A stretch of DNA of 64,000 bases from UKL13-2 sp044229235 (GCA_044229235.1 JBGATH010000003.1:114439-178438); one strand, 5' to 3'; counted from the stretch's first letter, positions 33,560 through 42,649 are shown. Translations and numbers: made by a program. Notes: generated by a model from the letters alone, not told the origin.

Positions 33560-34572
33560 TCGAGAACCACGTCCGCAGTCTTGATGAGCGATTTGGGCGG
33601 CGCAATGCCCACCAGCCGGCACGCCTTCAAGTTGATGCCGAAGCGGTAGCGGGTAGCCTGTATCACCGGAATCTTTTCAACAGGTACCCCTGCCAGCAAC
33701 AGCGCCACCTGCGCCACCCAGGCCGCATCGGCTTCATCAATGCGCGGCTCGAACGCCGCCATCCCGCCCATTTGCAGAAACTTCATGCGCGGATAAATGG
33801 TCGGCCGGCGCAACACGTTGAGTGCCGCCACCACCGCCTCGGAATGCCGAAACACCGCGTACGAGTAACCGACATCCCAGGCATCGACGCGACGTGCGTC
33901 GGCGCTTGCCAGCATGTCGGGCAGGCGCGCCGGATCGTCGAATTCGAAACGGCGCACCGACACCCGTTCAAACACCGGCGCGGACATGGCGGAGGCGCGA
34001 TTCCCGTCATGCGCATAGCCGGCAGTGGACAGGTGGCCGACAGTACGTGATTTCGGCGCCAGGCGCATCAGCATCTCGCCCCGCTTGAGATCGCTGTTGG
34101 CACCGAGCGCGAAGCCGGTCATGCCCAGTCCCGGATGCGTAAGCGAATCCGTGAGGCCAATGGCGATCGGGTCCAGCGCTGTAAAAAACAGAATGGGCTG
34201 CCGCACCCTGAGCATGCGCAACATGTCGGCAAAGCCGTCATTGGATGCCAGCAGAATGTCGGCGCGGCTGTCCGCGATGGCGCGTCTCAATTTTTCAAGG
34301 ACCGCGGGCGTGGGCTCCTGTTCGGAGGGGATGAACACGCAACGGGGTCGCATGGCGTGCGCGGCAAAGCGACGCGCGACTGTGCCGGCAAAGGCGGCGA
34401 ACGCCGTACGCGCACCGGGCAATTCCACATCGACGACGGCCAGTACCGGTTCTGCGCGTAGCGGCGCAGCACGCAGCGGCGTGCTCGCTGAAAGCGCGGT
34501 GCAAGCCGCAGCGGCCAGGAAGTTGCGCCGGTCCTGGTCCAACGATGCGCCCGCAAAACAGTTCTCTAACAT
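33556..34572 (-). CDS. ABC-type substrate-binding-like periplasmic protein (TrpX/PF04392 type)
   Basis: The 338-residue protein has a twin-arginine-like signal (DRRNFLAAAACTALSAS) and a two-lobed binding fold with ADILLASNDGFADML and PILFFTALDPIAIGLTDSL, resembling the TrpX/PF04392 group. No ABC permease or ATPase gene is nearby; instead the gene overlaps a Cache-domain histidine kinase by 4 bases. The inference is that it works as a ligand-binding sensor for that kinase and not in transport. It heads the signalling operon. Confidence 0.8.
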   Translation of the reverse strand: MLENCFAGASLDQDRRNFLAAAACTALSASTPLRAAPLRAEPVLAVVDVELPGARTAFAAFAGTVARRFAAHAMRPRCVFIPSEQEPTPAVLEKLRRAIADSRADILLASNDGFADMLRMLRVRQPILFFTALDPIAIGLTDSLTHPGLGMTGFALGANSDLKRGEMLMRLAPKSRTVGHLSTAGYAHDGNRASAMSAPVFERVSVRRFEFDDPARLPDMLASADARRVDAWDVGYSYAVFRHSEAVVAALNVLRRPTIYPRMKFLQMGGMAAFEPRIDEADAAWVAQVALLLAGVPVEKIPVIQATRYRFGINLKACRLVGIAPPKSLIKTADVVLE

Positions 34573-34586
34573 TTTTTTATGAATCG

Positions 34587-34616
34587 TTGCATCCTGTCCA
34601 AGGCAGTCGCTATTAT
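34587..34616 (+). promoter_or_regulatory. Sigma70-type promoter for the small unknown gene / oxygenase pair
   Basis: TTGCAT (34587-34592) and TATTAT (34611-34616) are separated by 18 bases, 40 bases upstream of the ATG at 34657. Predicted by pattern only. Confidence 0.55.
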
Positions 34617-34656
34617 GGACGCTGGCAGCTCTCGAAAAAACTTAACAGGAGGAATC

Positions 34657-35067
34657 ATGGCAAAGGGCCCGGCGAAATCCTATTTTGCGGTCAAAGTGAT
34701 TACACCACGCGTGAGCGATGCGCGTTCGACCGCCAGCGCTATTCCGGAAACATCAGGCCCGACCAAGTCGGCCTGCGAATATGTCAGCAGCGCGAGCGGC
34801 GCAGGCAGTCAGTTGGTCATCGGCCACGCCGACCCAAAACGGTACACGCATGGCGTGGCCGGCCACCTGGTCTCGGTGCTGCACCATTTCTCGGACAAGG
34901 ACAGTGCGGCCTGCAAGAACGCCGCTGAGGCCGAGCAACTGATGAAGCGCAAGCACAAGAAATGGCTGGCTGATGCTTATGACTGGTTCGTCTACTCGGC
35001 GCACTTTGAAGCCCCCGGCACCGGAGGCAAAGCGGCGGTGAAAGCCAAGCGCGCCACCAAGAAATAG
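34657..35067 (+). CDS. Small basic protein of unknown function
   Basis: I do not recognise this 136-residue protein. It has a very strong ribosome site, AGGAGG, 5 bases before ATG. There is no signal peptide or membrane segment. The N-terminal half is Ser/Ala-rich (ARSTASAIPETSG), the middle has a helical HLVSVLHHFSDKDSAA and KHKKWLADAYDWF segment, and the C-terminus is a Lys/Ala tail (KAAVKAKRATKK) like those of nucleic-acid-binding proteins. It is followed 7 bases later by a 2OG-Fe(II) oxygenase, which may modify it or simply share its transcript. Confidence 0.7.
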   Translation: MAKGPAKSYFAVKVITPRVSDARSTASAIPETSGPTKSACEYVSSASGAGSQLVIGHADPKRYTHGVAGHLVSVLHHFSDKDSAACKNAAEAEQLMKRKHKKWLADAYDWFVYSAHFEAPGTGGKAAVKAKRATKK

Positions 35068-35074
35068 CCGCAGC

Positions 35075-35656
35075 GTGAAGTCCGGTTCCAAGGCGGACCG
35101 GTCGGCGACCCCGGGTAGCCCGCTGGGCGCCGGGGATGTGCTGCGCTATCCTCGCGCGTTCAGCCGATCCGAGTGCGAGACGCTGATCGAACTGGCGGGC
35201 ACCCAGGAGAAGTTCCGCGACCAGTTTCGCGATTACGGTGAGGTACGCGGCGCGAGCACCATCTGCTGGCTGGCAACCGCAAACGCGCCAGCCTGGTGCG
35301 TCACCCGCGTGCTCGACCTGTTCGCGCGCGCCGCCAAGTCCTTCGACTTTGATGTCTCGGGACCGCTCGAGGAATTCAAGCTGATGGAGTATCGGCGCGG
35401 CAACCGGGTGGCATGGCATGTGGACTGCGGCGGCGGCCCGACGCGTACGCGCAAGCTGACGATGACGGTGCTGCTGTCGGAGCCCGGCGCGTTCGCCGGC
35501 GGTGCGCTGACGCTGGCGGGAAACGCCCAGGAACTGCATCGCGATATTGGCGACACGGTGATATTTCCATCGTTCCTGGCGCACAAGGTTTCTACCGTAA
35601 GCCGGGGCCAGCGCAACACGCTGATTGCCTGGGCACACGGCACGCCATTTCGCTAG
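35075..35656 (+). CDS. 2-oxoglutarate/Fe(II)-dependent oxygenase (prolyl 4-hydroxylase-like)
   Basis: The 193-residue protein has the double-stranded beta-helix iron site: HVD in VAWHVDCGGG, the distal His in FPSFLAHKV and the 2OG-binding Arg in RGQRNTLIAWAHG. This is the P4Hc pattern. The substrate could be a protein or small molecule. The start is GTG at 35075, 7 bases after the preceding gene, so the two are likely co-transcribed. It is convergent with the gamma-glutamyltransferase gene. Confidence 0.87.
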   Translation: MKSGSKADRSATPGSPLGAGDVLRYPRAFSRSECETLIELAGTQEKFRDQFRDYGEVRGASTICWLATANAPAWCVTRVLDLFARAAKSFDFDVSGPLEEFKLMEYRRGNRVAWHVDCGGGPTRTRKLTMTVLLSEPGAFAGGALTLAGNAQELHRDIGDTVIFPSFLAHKVSTVSRGQRNTLIAWAHGTPFR

Positions 35657-35674
35657 ACGGGCTACCAAGAACTC

Positions 35675-37282
35675 TCAGAAGCCGACCGCGTGCCCATCCT
35701 TGCGATGGTCGCTGCCCGCCACGTAGCCGTCCGCACCCAGCGTCCAAATCAACTGCGCACCGCCAAACGCGAAGTTGACGGCTTCGGCCGGCGCAATCTT
35801 GTGGCCACGCCTGGCGAGGGCCTCGACCGTCTGCGGGTTGAATCCGCTTTCGAGCCCGATGGAAAAATCGGTATTCACAATCCAGCGTGGCGCGTCGGAA
35901 GCCGCCTGCGGATTCTGTTGATAATCAATCATGCGCAAGACCATTTGCGCGTGGCCTTGCGGCTGCATGTGGCCACCCATTACGCCGAAGCTCATCAGCG
36001 GGCGGTTCTGCTGGTCGGTGAGAAAGCCGGGAATGATGGTCTGGTAAGGGCGCTTGTTTGGTGCGACCTGATTGGGATGCCCGGGCGTGCGGACAAAGCC
36101 GTGGCCGCGGTTCTGCAGCGAAATGCCGGTTCCCGGGACCACCACGCCGGAACCGAACCCCATGTAGTTGGACTGGATGAAGCTCACCATCATGCCGCTG
36201 GCGTCTGCCGTGGTCAGATACACCGTGCCGCCGTGTGACGGCATGCCGAACACGGGAGTGCCGGCGCGATTCATGTCGATCAGCTTCGCACGGCCCGAAA
36301 GATAGGTCTTGTCCAGCAATGCAGAGACCGGCACATCCATGAATGCCGGATCGGCGATGTAGCGATACGCATCGGCAAACGCCAGCTTCATGGCTTCGAT
36401 CTGCAGATGCACGCTTTCGGGCGAATCCACCGGCAGCGCGGCGAGATCGAAGTTGTCCAGGATACCGAGGCACAACAGGCCCGCCAGTCCCTGGCCATTC
36501 GGCGGAATCTCGTGCAGCCGTACATCGCGGTAGTCCATGTGGATGGTGCCAACCCAGTCGGCCCGGTGTGCTGCCAGATCGGCCGAAGTCATCACCCCGC
36601 CGCAGGCGGCGGAATGGGCAGCGATCCGTTCCGCCAACGCGCCGCGGTAAAACGACTCACCCTTTGTGGCGGCGATTTCCTCGAGCGTGGCGGCCTGTCC
36701 GGCAAGAATCCACTTTTCACCGGCGCGTGGCGCGCGGCCACCGGGCGTGAAATCGCGCCTGAAGTCAGGCTCGGCAATCATCCCAGCCTGACGCTCCCAG
36801 CTGACCGCGGTGATGGGCGAAACCAGGTGGCCGTCACGTGCATATCGGATGGCTGGCGCAAACAGTTTTTCGAACGGCAGCTTGCCAAACCGCGACGACA
36901 GTTCCATCCATTGCGACACCGCACCGGGCACGGTGACGCTATCCCAGCCGCGCACCGGCATGGTGGCGAGGCCGGGATACTTCTTGTCGAAATAGGCCGG
37001 CGTCCAGCCGGCAGGTGACCGGCCCGAAGCATTCAGCCCGTGCAGGCCCTTGCCGTCCCACAGGATGCAAAAGCCGTCCGAGCCGATGCCGTTGCTGGTG
37101 GGCTCCACCACCGTGAGCGCAATCGCCGCAGCAACGGCAGCGTCCACGGCATTGCCGCCGTCCTGCAGCATCTGCAGGCCCGCCTGCGCTGCCAGCGGCT
37201 GCGACGTGGCCACCACATTCTTTGCCATTACCGGCATGCGCTGCGAGTAATAGGGGAAGTCATAGTTGAACGGAGCGGGCAT
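35675..37282 (-). CDS. Gamma-glutamyltransferase family protein
   Basis: Ntn-hydrolase of 535 residues starting at MPAPFNYDFPYYSQR; the frame is open further upstream, antisense to the dehalogenase gene, and I reject that part. Family blocks are GGNAVDAAVAAAIALTVVEP, NGIGSDGF and the nucleophile region GGTVYLTTADASG, where autocleavage before Thr is expected. There is no signal peptide, so unlike classical GGT it may be cytoplasmic and nearer to the YwrD-like branch. It is divergent from the haloacid dehalogenase gene with 84 bases between. Confidence 0.9.
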   Translation of the reverse strand: MPAPFNYDFPYYSQRMPVMAKNVVATSQPLAAQAGLQMLQDGGNAVDAAVAAAIALTVVEPTSNGIGSDGFCILWDGKGLHGLNASGRSPAGWTPAYFDKKYPGLATMPVRGWDSVTVPGAVSQWMELSSRFGKLPFEKLFAPAIRYARDGHLVSPITAVSWERQAGMIAEPDFRRDFTPGGRAPRAGEKWILAGQAATLEEIAATKGESFYRGALAERIAAHSAACGGVMTSADLAAHRADWVGTIHMDYRDVRLHEIPPNGQGLAGLLCLGILDNFDLAALPVDSPESVHLQIEAMKLAFADAYRYIADPAFMDVPVSALLDKTYLSGRAKLIDMNRAGTPVFGMPSHGGTVYLTTADASGMMVSFIQSNYMGFGSGVVVPGTGISLQNRGHGFVRTPGHPNQVAPNKRPYQTIIPGFLTDQQNRPLMSFGVMGGHMQPQGHAQMVLRMIDYQQNPQAASDAPRWIVNTDFSIGLESGFNPQTVEALARRGHKIAPAEAVNFAFGGAQLIWTLGADGYVAGSDHRKDGHAVGF

Positions 37283-37366
37283 GAGTTGCTTTCTGGTGCG
37301 GTGGGAGACAGTATTGTGAACCAGGCAGGCGGTGCTGGTAATGACGGCTCTCAACGCGGAGGACAT

Positions 37367-38035
37367 ATGGGCAAGGTCGACGCTGTGGTGTTTGATGCCT
37401 ACGGCACGCTGTTTGATGTGCACAGCGTGGCGGCAACGGCAGAACGCCTGTTTCCCGGGCGCGGCGCGGCGCTGTCGCAACTGTGGCGCAGCAAGCAGCT
37501 TGAGTACACCTGGCTGCGCAGCCTGATGCAGCGGCACGCGGACTTCAACATTGTCACGCAGCAAAGCCTGAAATACGCCTGCGAGTCGCTGAAATTGCCC
37601 TACTCGGCGCAGGCATTGGAAACGCTGAATGGCGCATACCGAACGCTGTCGCTGTTTGCGGACTCGCGCCGCGCCCTGGATCAGCTGCGTGGCAGGTACC
37701 AGCTGGCAATCCTCTCGAACGGCGCACCGGATATGCTCAACGCCGTGGTGGCGCACAACACCCTTGGCGATTGCTTTGACGCCGTGCTAAGTGTCGAGGA
37801 GGTTGGCGTGTTCAAGCCAGATCGGCGCGTCTACCAGCTTGCCGTAGATCGGCTGGCTGTTCCGGCTGAACGCATCGGCTTTGTATCCAGCAACGGCTGG
37901 GACGCGGCCGGGGCCACGGCATTCGGCTTCAGGGTGTTCTGGGTGAATCGCGCTGGTGCACCGGTGGAGCAGTTGCCGCAGCCACCGGATCACATTCTCG
38001 CAACGCTCGAGGAACTGCCGGCACTACTCGCTTGA
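37367..38035 (+). CDS. Haloacid dehalogenase type II (L-2-haloacid dehalogenase-like)
   Basis: HAD enzyme of 222 residues, with GGAGGA 4 bases before ATG. It carries the features of the true dehalogenase branch: nucleophile Asp in VFDAYGTLFDVHS, KQLEYTWLRSLM in the cap, LSNGAPDML, FKPDRRVYQLA with the catalytic Lys, and SSNGWDAAGATAFGF with WVNR. These should hydrolyse L-2-haloacids to D-2-hydroxyacids, although some homologs act on other substrates. Its 3' end overlaps the small convergent gene by 12 bases. Confidence 0.93.
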   Translation: MGKVDAVVFDAYGTLFDVHSVAATAERLFPGRGAALSQLWRSKQLEYTWLRSLMQRHADFNIVTQQSLKYACESLKLPYSAQALETLNGAYRTLSLFADSRRALDQLRGRYQLAILSNGAPDMLNAVVAHNTLGDCFDAVLSVEEVGVFKPDRRVYQLAVDRLAVPAERIGFVSSNGWDAAGATAFGFRVFWVNRAGAPVEQLPQPPDHILATLEELPALLA

Positions 38036-38203
38036 ATGCGGCGGCGGAGAAAGCGGCGCCGACGCCTGCGCGGCTTCCCACACAACGAGGTCTTTTTCGT
38101 ACTGCCAAAGTTCCTCTTCGTAGATATCCATCACGCAGGGAATGCAGCCGGTACCGCAGCATTCGTGCGGTTCGGGCTTGCGGGGCGGGTCAGGTTTGGT
38201 CAT
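38024..38203 (-). CDS. Small Cys-rich oxidoreductase-like protein (PF09791 type)
   Basis: I start this at MTKPDPPRKPEPHECCGTG, giving 59 residues. The motif CCGTGCIPCVMDIYEEEL is the hallmark of the oxidoreductase-like N-terminal domain family, found alone in many Betaproteobacteria and as a domain in mitochondrial proteins. Four cysteines could bind a metal. Function is not established. It is convergent with the dehalogenase gene, overlapping by 12 bases. Confidence 0.82.
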   Translation of the reverse strand: MTKPDPPRKPEPHECCGTGCIPCVMDIYEEELWQYEKDLVVWEAAQASAPLSPPPHSSE

Positions 38204-38270
38204 CAATCGGCACAATGTTTCCGTTAACAGCCATTTTACGTCGCCCCTCCCGTTTCCGGATTCACCCCAA

Positions 38271-38300
38271 AACAAAGCCCCGCGCGGGGCGGGGCTTTGT
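38271..38300 (-). terminator. Rho-independent terminator after tctA
   Basis: Ten-bp perfect arms ACAAAGCCCC (38272-38281) and GGGGCTTTGT (38291-38300) lie 27 bases after the tctA stop, followed on the minus strand by TTTT. Confidence 0.8.
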
Positions 38301-38326
38301 CTTACGGCACAAACCGTGGCGGCGCG

Positions 38327-39832
38327 TCATTCTTCTACAAACGCCTCTTCGCGTTTCTTGCGAATGGCCGGCAGCGCGATGATGATCAGCAACAGCAGCG
38401 AGATCGCGAGCAGCGCGGCCGACAGCGGCCGCGTGACGAATACGGTAGCGTCGCCACGCGAGAGCAGCATGGCGCGCCGCAGGTTTTCTTCCATCATCGG
38501 CCCAAGGATGAAGCCCAGCAGCAGTGGTGCCGGTTCGCATTCCAGCTTGACGAACACGTAGCCGATGAAGCCGAAAATTGCGGTCATCACCACATCGAAC
38601 GGACTGTTGGACAGCGAATAGACTCCGATGCAGCAAAACACCAGGATCGCCGGATACAGCAGGCGGTATGGCACCTTGAGCAGCTTGATCCACATGCCGA
38701 TCAACGGCAAGTTCAACACCACCAGCATCAGGTTGCCAATCCACATCGACACGATCATGCCCCAGAACAGATTGGGACGCTCCGCCATCACCTGCGGTCC
38801 GGGCTGGATGCCCTGGATGATCATGGCGCCGACCATCAACGCCATCACCGGGTTCGGCGGGATACCGAGCGTCAACAGCGGAATAAACGAGGTCTGGGCT
38901 GCCGCATTATTTGCCGACTCGGGGGCCGCCACGCCGCGGATATCGCCCTTGCCGAACTTGGACGAATCCTTGGCGATCTTCTTCTCCAGCGTGTAGGCGG
39001 AAAACGAGCCCAGCACCGCGCCTCCGCCAGGCAGGATTCCCAGCAGAGAGCCCAGCGCCGTTCCGCGCAGTACCGCAGGGAAGGCATCCTTGAAGTCTTT
39101 CTTGCTGGGCCACAGAGACGAAACCTTGCTGGTGAATACCTCGCGCGCTTCGCCCTGTTCCAGGTTCTTGATGATTTCCGCGAAACCGAATACACCCATG
39201 GCGATAGACACGAAGCCGATGCCATCCGTCAACTCCGGAATGCCGAAACTGAAACGCGCCATACCCGAATTCACGTCGGTGCCGATCAGGCCAAGCAGCA
39301 GTCCGAGCAGGATCATGCCGATGGCCTTGATCACCGAGCCGTGCGCCAGAACGACAGCCGCAATCAGACCCAGAATCATCAGCGAAAAGTACTCGGCTGG
39401 CCCGAACTTGAAAGCGATCTGCGCCAGCGGCGGTGCCGCAGCCGCCAACAGGAATGTCGCCACCGTGCCGGCAAAGAATGAACCAAGCGCCGCCGTGGTG
39501 AGCGCCACGCCGGCGCGGCCCTGGCGTGCCATCTGGTAGCCATCCAGCGCTGTAACTACGGATGAGGATTCGCCCGGCAGATTCACCAGAATGGCCGTGG
39601 TGGAGCCGCCGTACTGCGCGCCGTAATAAATCCCCGCCAGCATGATCAGCGAGGACTCGGGCGGCAGGGTAAACGTCGCCGGCAACAGCATGGCGATGGT
39701 GGCGATCGGACCAATTCCCGGTAGCACGCCAATGAGCGTGCCCAGCAGACAGCCGATGAAACAGTACAGCAGGTTGTTCAGCGTCATCGCGACGGTAAAG
39801 CCCAGCGCGAGGTTTGACAGTAGTTCTTGCAT
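38327..39832 (-). CDS. tctA: Tripartite tricarboxylate transporter large permease TctA
   Basis: Twelve-helix permease (501 residues) of the TTT family that takes up carboxylates captured by a Bug-type binding protein. The family blocks are GTLIGVLPGIGPIATIAMLLP, ILVNLPGESSSVVTALDGYQ, and a second GSLLGILPGGGAVLGSF. It follows tctB by 10 bases. The binding protein gene with which it probably works is 2.9 kb upstream, separated from tctB by CoA-transferase and lyase genes. A terminator closes the transcript. Confidence 0.97.
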   Translation of the reverse strand: MQELLSNLALGFTVAMTLNNLLYCFIGCLLGTLIGVLPGIGPIATIAMLLPATFTLPPESSLIMLAGIYYGAQYGGSTTAILVNLPGESSSVVTALDGYQMARQGRAGVALTTAALGSFFAGTVATFLLAAAAPPLAQIAFKFGPAEYFSLMILGLIAAVVLAHGSVIKAIGMILLGLLLGLIGTDVNSGMARFSFGIPELTDGIGFVSIAMGVFGFAEIIKNLEQGEAREVFTSKVSSLWPSKKDFKDAFPAVLRGTALGSLLGILPGGGAVLGSFSAYTLEKKIAKDSSKFGKGDIRGVAAPESANNAAAQTSFIPLLTLGIPPNPVMALMVGAMIIQGIQPGPQVMAERPNLFWGMIVSMWIGNLMLVVLNLPLIGMWIKLLKVPYRLLYPAILVFCCIGVYSLSNSPFDVVMTAIFGFIGYVFVKLECEPAPLLLGFILGPMMEENLRRAMLLSRGDATVFVTRPLSAALLAISLLLLIIIALPAIRKKREEAFVEE

Positions 39833-39842
39833 GGGGCGCCCC

Positions 39843-40304
39843 TTAGCCGGCGATGAAGGAAGGCCAGATCGGGAACGGCAGCTTCAATCCGTACACGAAC
39901 ACACCGACAGAGAAGATGGCGAGAATGACACTCGCTCCAACCACTTCCTTGATCTTGAACTCGTCGCCCCCGTAGGCCGACACCACCACCAGCGCGACGA
40001 TGGAGGCAGCAAGCCCGGCAATCTTGGCGATCATGCCGAACAGCACCACCGCGCCCAGAATCCAGAACAGGGGCTTCCATGCAAACTTGGAAACAGCCGA
40101 GCCCATGGTCGCAAACGATTCGACGATGATGGCAACGCCGAGCAGCGCCATGATGATGCCCAGTACGAACGGAAAGTATCCCGGACCCATCCGGGCACCG
40201 GTGCCCATCGGATACTCAAAAACTTTGACGATGATGGCGAACGACGCGCCGATCGCCAAAAACATGGCACCAGACCAAAAGTCCTTCGGATTTTTCAATT
40301 TCAC
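39843..40304 (-). CDS. tctB: Tripartite tricarboxylate transporter small permease TctB
   Basis: Four-helix partner of TctA, 153 residues. KDFWSGAMFLAIGASFAI, then GTGARMGPGYFPFVLGIIMALLG is the family signature (GPGYFP). The start is GTG at 40304, with GGAGGGG 5 bases upstream. It lies 201 bases downstream of the CoA-transferase gene on the same strand; that gap has no clear terminator. Confidence 0.95.
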   Translation of the reverse strand: MKLKNPKDFWSGAMFLAIGASFAIIVKVFEYPMGTGARMGPGYFPFVLGIIMALLGVAIIVESFATMGSAVSKFAWKPLFWILGAVVLFGMIAKIAGLAASIVALVVVSAYGGDEFKIKEVVGASVILAIFSVGVFVYGLKLPFPIWPSFIAG

Positions 40305-40505
40305 AGCGCCCCTCCGACGGTAATTATTCTGCGGTCGATTCTACATGACCGGGTTGGCTTGGGAAGCGAAAGCTGGCTGCAAACCGAAGTGGCGGCGGCG
40401 TCTTGACACCGGTCATGCCCGCACCAGCAGATTGCAGGCGAACCAGCAACCTGGCTTGACTTCAACGGCGCGTCGACGACTTCGCCCGTTGCCGCATCGC
40501 GTCAA

Positions 40506-41669
40506 TCAACACGGCGCAATGCGTGTCACTTCGGCGAGCACCTCATCGGTGTGCGCGCCCGGCGCCGGCAGATCCAGCCGCGTGCCGGGACGCCAGTCGC
40601 CCAACTGGAAAGGCAGTGCCGGAATCGCGGTCCTGAGGCCGTCGGCCAGGGAGATTTCAGTCATGCCGCCGGCCTGCAGATGCGCGTCGTCGAACAATGC
40701 ATCCGGCGCCTGCACCCGCGCGAACGGCAGTCCGGCACGCTCACACAGCGACTCAAGCTCCGTGGCGTTTCGCCTCTTGAGCAATCGCGCCACCAGCGGA
40801 ATGAGCGTGTCGCGCGACCTGGCGCGCTGAGTGTTGGTGGCGAATGTCGCATCCATCAGTTCCGGCTCGGCCAGCGCCGCGGTGAACAGGGTCCACTGCC
40901 GGTCCGTGACAACACCGACAAACAGTTGCACGCCATCGGCAGTTTCAAAAACGTCATACACCCCCCAGGCGCGGCCGCCAGCAGACATGGGTTGCAGCGG
41001 CTGCCTGTTCATGGCGTACTGCATCATGTGGGTCGAGACCAGCCAGGCGCAGTTCTCAAACAGGCCGCTTTGCACATATTTTCCCTTGCCGCTGTGGTCG
41101 CGCTCGCGCAGCGCTGCGAGCACGGCGATGGCACCAAACATGCCGCCCATCATATCGTTCACGGGTGCTCCGGCACGTAGCGGCCGGCCGACTGGACCGG
41201 TCATGTAGGCAAGGCCGCTCATCATCTGCACCACTTCATCCAGCGCGGTGCGGTTCTCATACGGTCCGGGCAGAAAGCCCTTGAGCGAGCAGTAGATCAG
41301 GCGCGGATTGGCGGCCGACAGCGCCTCATAGCCCAGTCCCTTTGCGGCGAGTCCGCCGGGCCGAAAGTTTTCAATGAACACATCGGCCGATGCAATCAGC
41401 TGCCTCGCAGATTCCAACCCGGTGACGGACTCGATGTCGAGAATGACGCTGCGCTTGTTGCGGTTGAACGCGGCGAAAAAGCCGGCGCCGCTGTTGGTAA
41501 GGTAGCGTGTCGGATCGCCGGGTTTGCCCGGCTTGCCGGGCGGCTCCACCTTGATCACATCGGCGCCGAGGTCGGCGAGGATGAGTCCGCACGCCGGCCC
41601 CATCACCATGTGTGAAAACTCGATGACGCGAACGCCGGCCAGTGGCAGCGGCGGCGATGCGGTACTCAC
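40506..41669 (-). CDS. CaiB/BaiF family (class III) CoA transferase
   Basis: Moves CoA from one acyl-CoA to a free carboxylic acid. The 387 residues show the N-terminal VRVIEFSHMVMGPACGLILADLGADVIKVE, the NRNKRSV motif and a catalytic Asp in the AGAPVNDMMGGMFGAIAVL region. Its start overlaps the stop of the HMG-CoA-lyase-like gene by 4 bases, so the pair is coupled. Activation of an imported dicarboxylate followed by cleavage by its neighbour is the simplest reading. Confidence 0.93.
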   Translation of the reverse strand: MSTASPPLPLAGVRVIEFSHMVMGPACGLILADLGADVIKVEPPGKPGKPGDPTRYLTNSGAGFFAAFNRNKRSVILDIESVTGLESARQLIASADVFIENFRPGGLAAKGLGYEALSAANPRLIYCSLKGFLPGPYENRTALDEVVQMMSGLAYMTGPVGRPLRAGAPVNDMMGGMFGAIAVLAALRERDHSGKGKYVQSGLFENCAWLVSTHMMQYAMNRQPLQPMSAGGRAWGVYDVFETADGVQLFVGVVTDRQWTLFTAALAEPELMDATFATNTQRARSRDTLIPLVARLLKRRNATELESLCERAGLPFARVQAPDALFDDAHLQAGGMTEISLADGLRTAIPALPFQLGDWRPGTRLDLPAPGAHTDEVLAEVTRIAPC

Positions 41670-42649
41670 GCTGCACGCTGCCCGTCGGCAGCCACGGAGA
41701 ACGGCACACTACGATCGCCATGCAACGAGTCGGCATAGCGAAAGCCCTTGTGAACGCCGGCGTTCTGCACATAACCGTACAGCGGTTCGCCCGGCAGGCC
41801 TTCGAGCAGTGCTTCACGCGCGGACAGCAGCTTTGCGAGGTCCACTCCCGTGTCCACGCCCATCGATTCAAGCAGGTACACCACGTCTTCGGTGACGACG
41901 TTGCCGGTGGCGCCAGGCGCGTAGGGACAACCGCCAATGCCGCCCTGGGAGGCATCGAAGGTGGTGCATCCGGCCTCCAGCGCCGCGACCACGTTGGCGA
42001 GTCCCTGGCCGCGCGTGTTGTGCAGGTGTGCCGCACCCGCCTTCTGCCCCAGTTCCCGCCGTAGGCGCGAAAACATGCGCTTGACCTGCACAGGATTGGC
42101 ATAACCCACCGAGTCCGACAGCCCAACCGAATCGGCGCCGGCCGTCGCCAGGCGGATTGCGATCTCGATCACCCAGTCCTCTTCCACTTCGCCCTGCAAG
42201 GTGCAGCCGAACGCGGTCGAGATGTTGGCTTCGATGAAGGGGCGCGTGTCGGCAGCCAGGCTGTCGCGAAAACGGCAGACCTGCGCAATCTCGTCAATCG
42301 CCTCGCGGCAGCTTTTGCGAATATTTGCCTGGCTGTGCGCTTCGGAGGCCGACACCGGCAGGGTGATGCGGCGCGCCCCCGCGTCGACGGCATTGCGTAC
42401 CCCGCGCAGGTTGGGTGCGAGCACCAGGATCTGCACGCCGGGAATCCTGCTGGATTCACGCAGCACTTCCGGCGCATCGGCCATTTGCGGCAGAATTGTC
42501 GGCGGCACGAAGGACACCACTTCAATTTCCTTCAGCCCGGCTGCGGCCAGCGCGCGAATCCACTTCAGCTTCGCGCCGGTGGACATGATGCGCTTGATGC
42601 TCTGCAGCCCGTCGCGCGGGCCGACTTCGCTGATGAGTACGCTTGTCAT
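41666..42649 (-). CDS. Hydroxymethylglutaryl-CoA lyase family protein
   Basis: TIM-barrel lyase of 327 residues starting at MTSVLISEVGPRDGLQS. Metal and substrate residues typical of HMG-CoA lyases are visible: EVGPRDGLQ, FVPPTILPQMAD, HLHNTRGQGLANV with the metal His pair, and the C-terminal GGIGGCPYAPGATGNVVTED with the reactive Cys. It could cleave HMG-CoA or a related 3-hydroxyacyl-CoA. It is coupled to the CaiB-type transferase and follows the Bug protein gene by 70 bases. Confidence 0.93.
   Translation of the reverse strand: MTSVLISEVGPRDGLQSIKRIMSTGAKLKWIRALAAAGLKEIEVVSFVPPTILPQMADAPEVLRESSRIPGVQILVLAPNLRGVRNAVDAGARRITLPVSASEAHSQANIRKSCREAIDEIAQVCRFRDSLAADTRPFIEANISTAFGCTLQGEVEEDWVIEIAIRLATAGADSVGLSDSVGYANPVQVKRMFSRLRRELGQKAGAAHLHNTRGQGLANVVAALEAGCTTFDASQGGIGGCPYAPGATGNVVTEDVVYLLESMGVDTGVDLAKLLSAREALLEGLPGEPLYGYVQNAGVHKGFRYADSLHGDRSVPFSVAADGQRAA

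Noticed and set aside
37283..37756. N-terminal extension of the gamma-glutamyltransferase frame
   Set aside because: It runs antisense through the dehalogenase gene and has no similarity to the family; MPAPFNYDF is the natural start.
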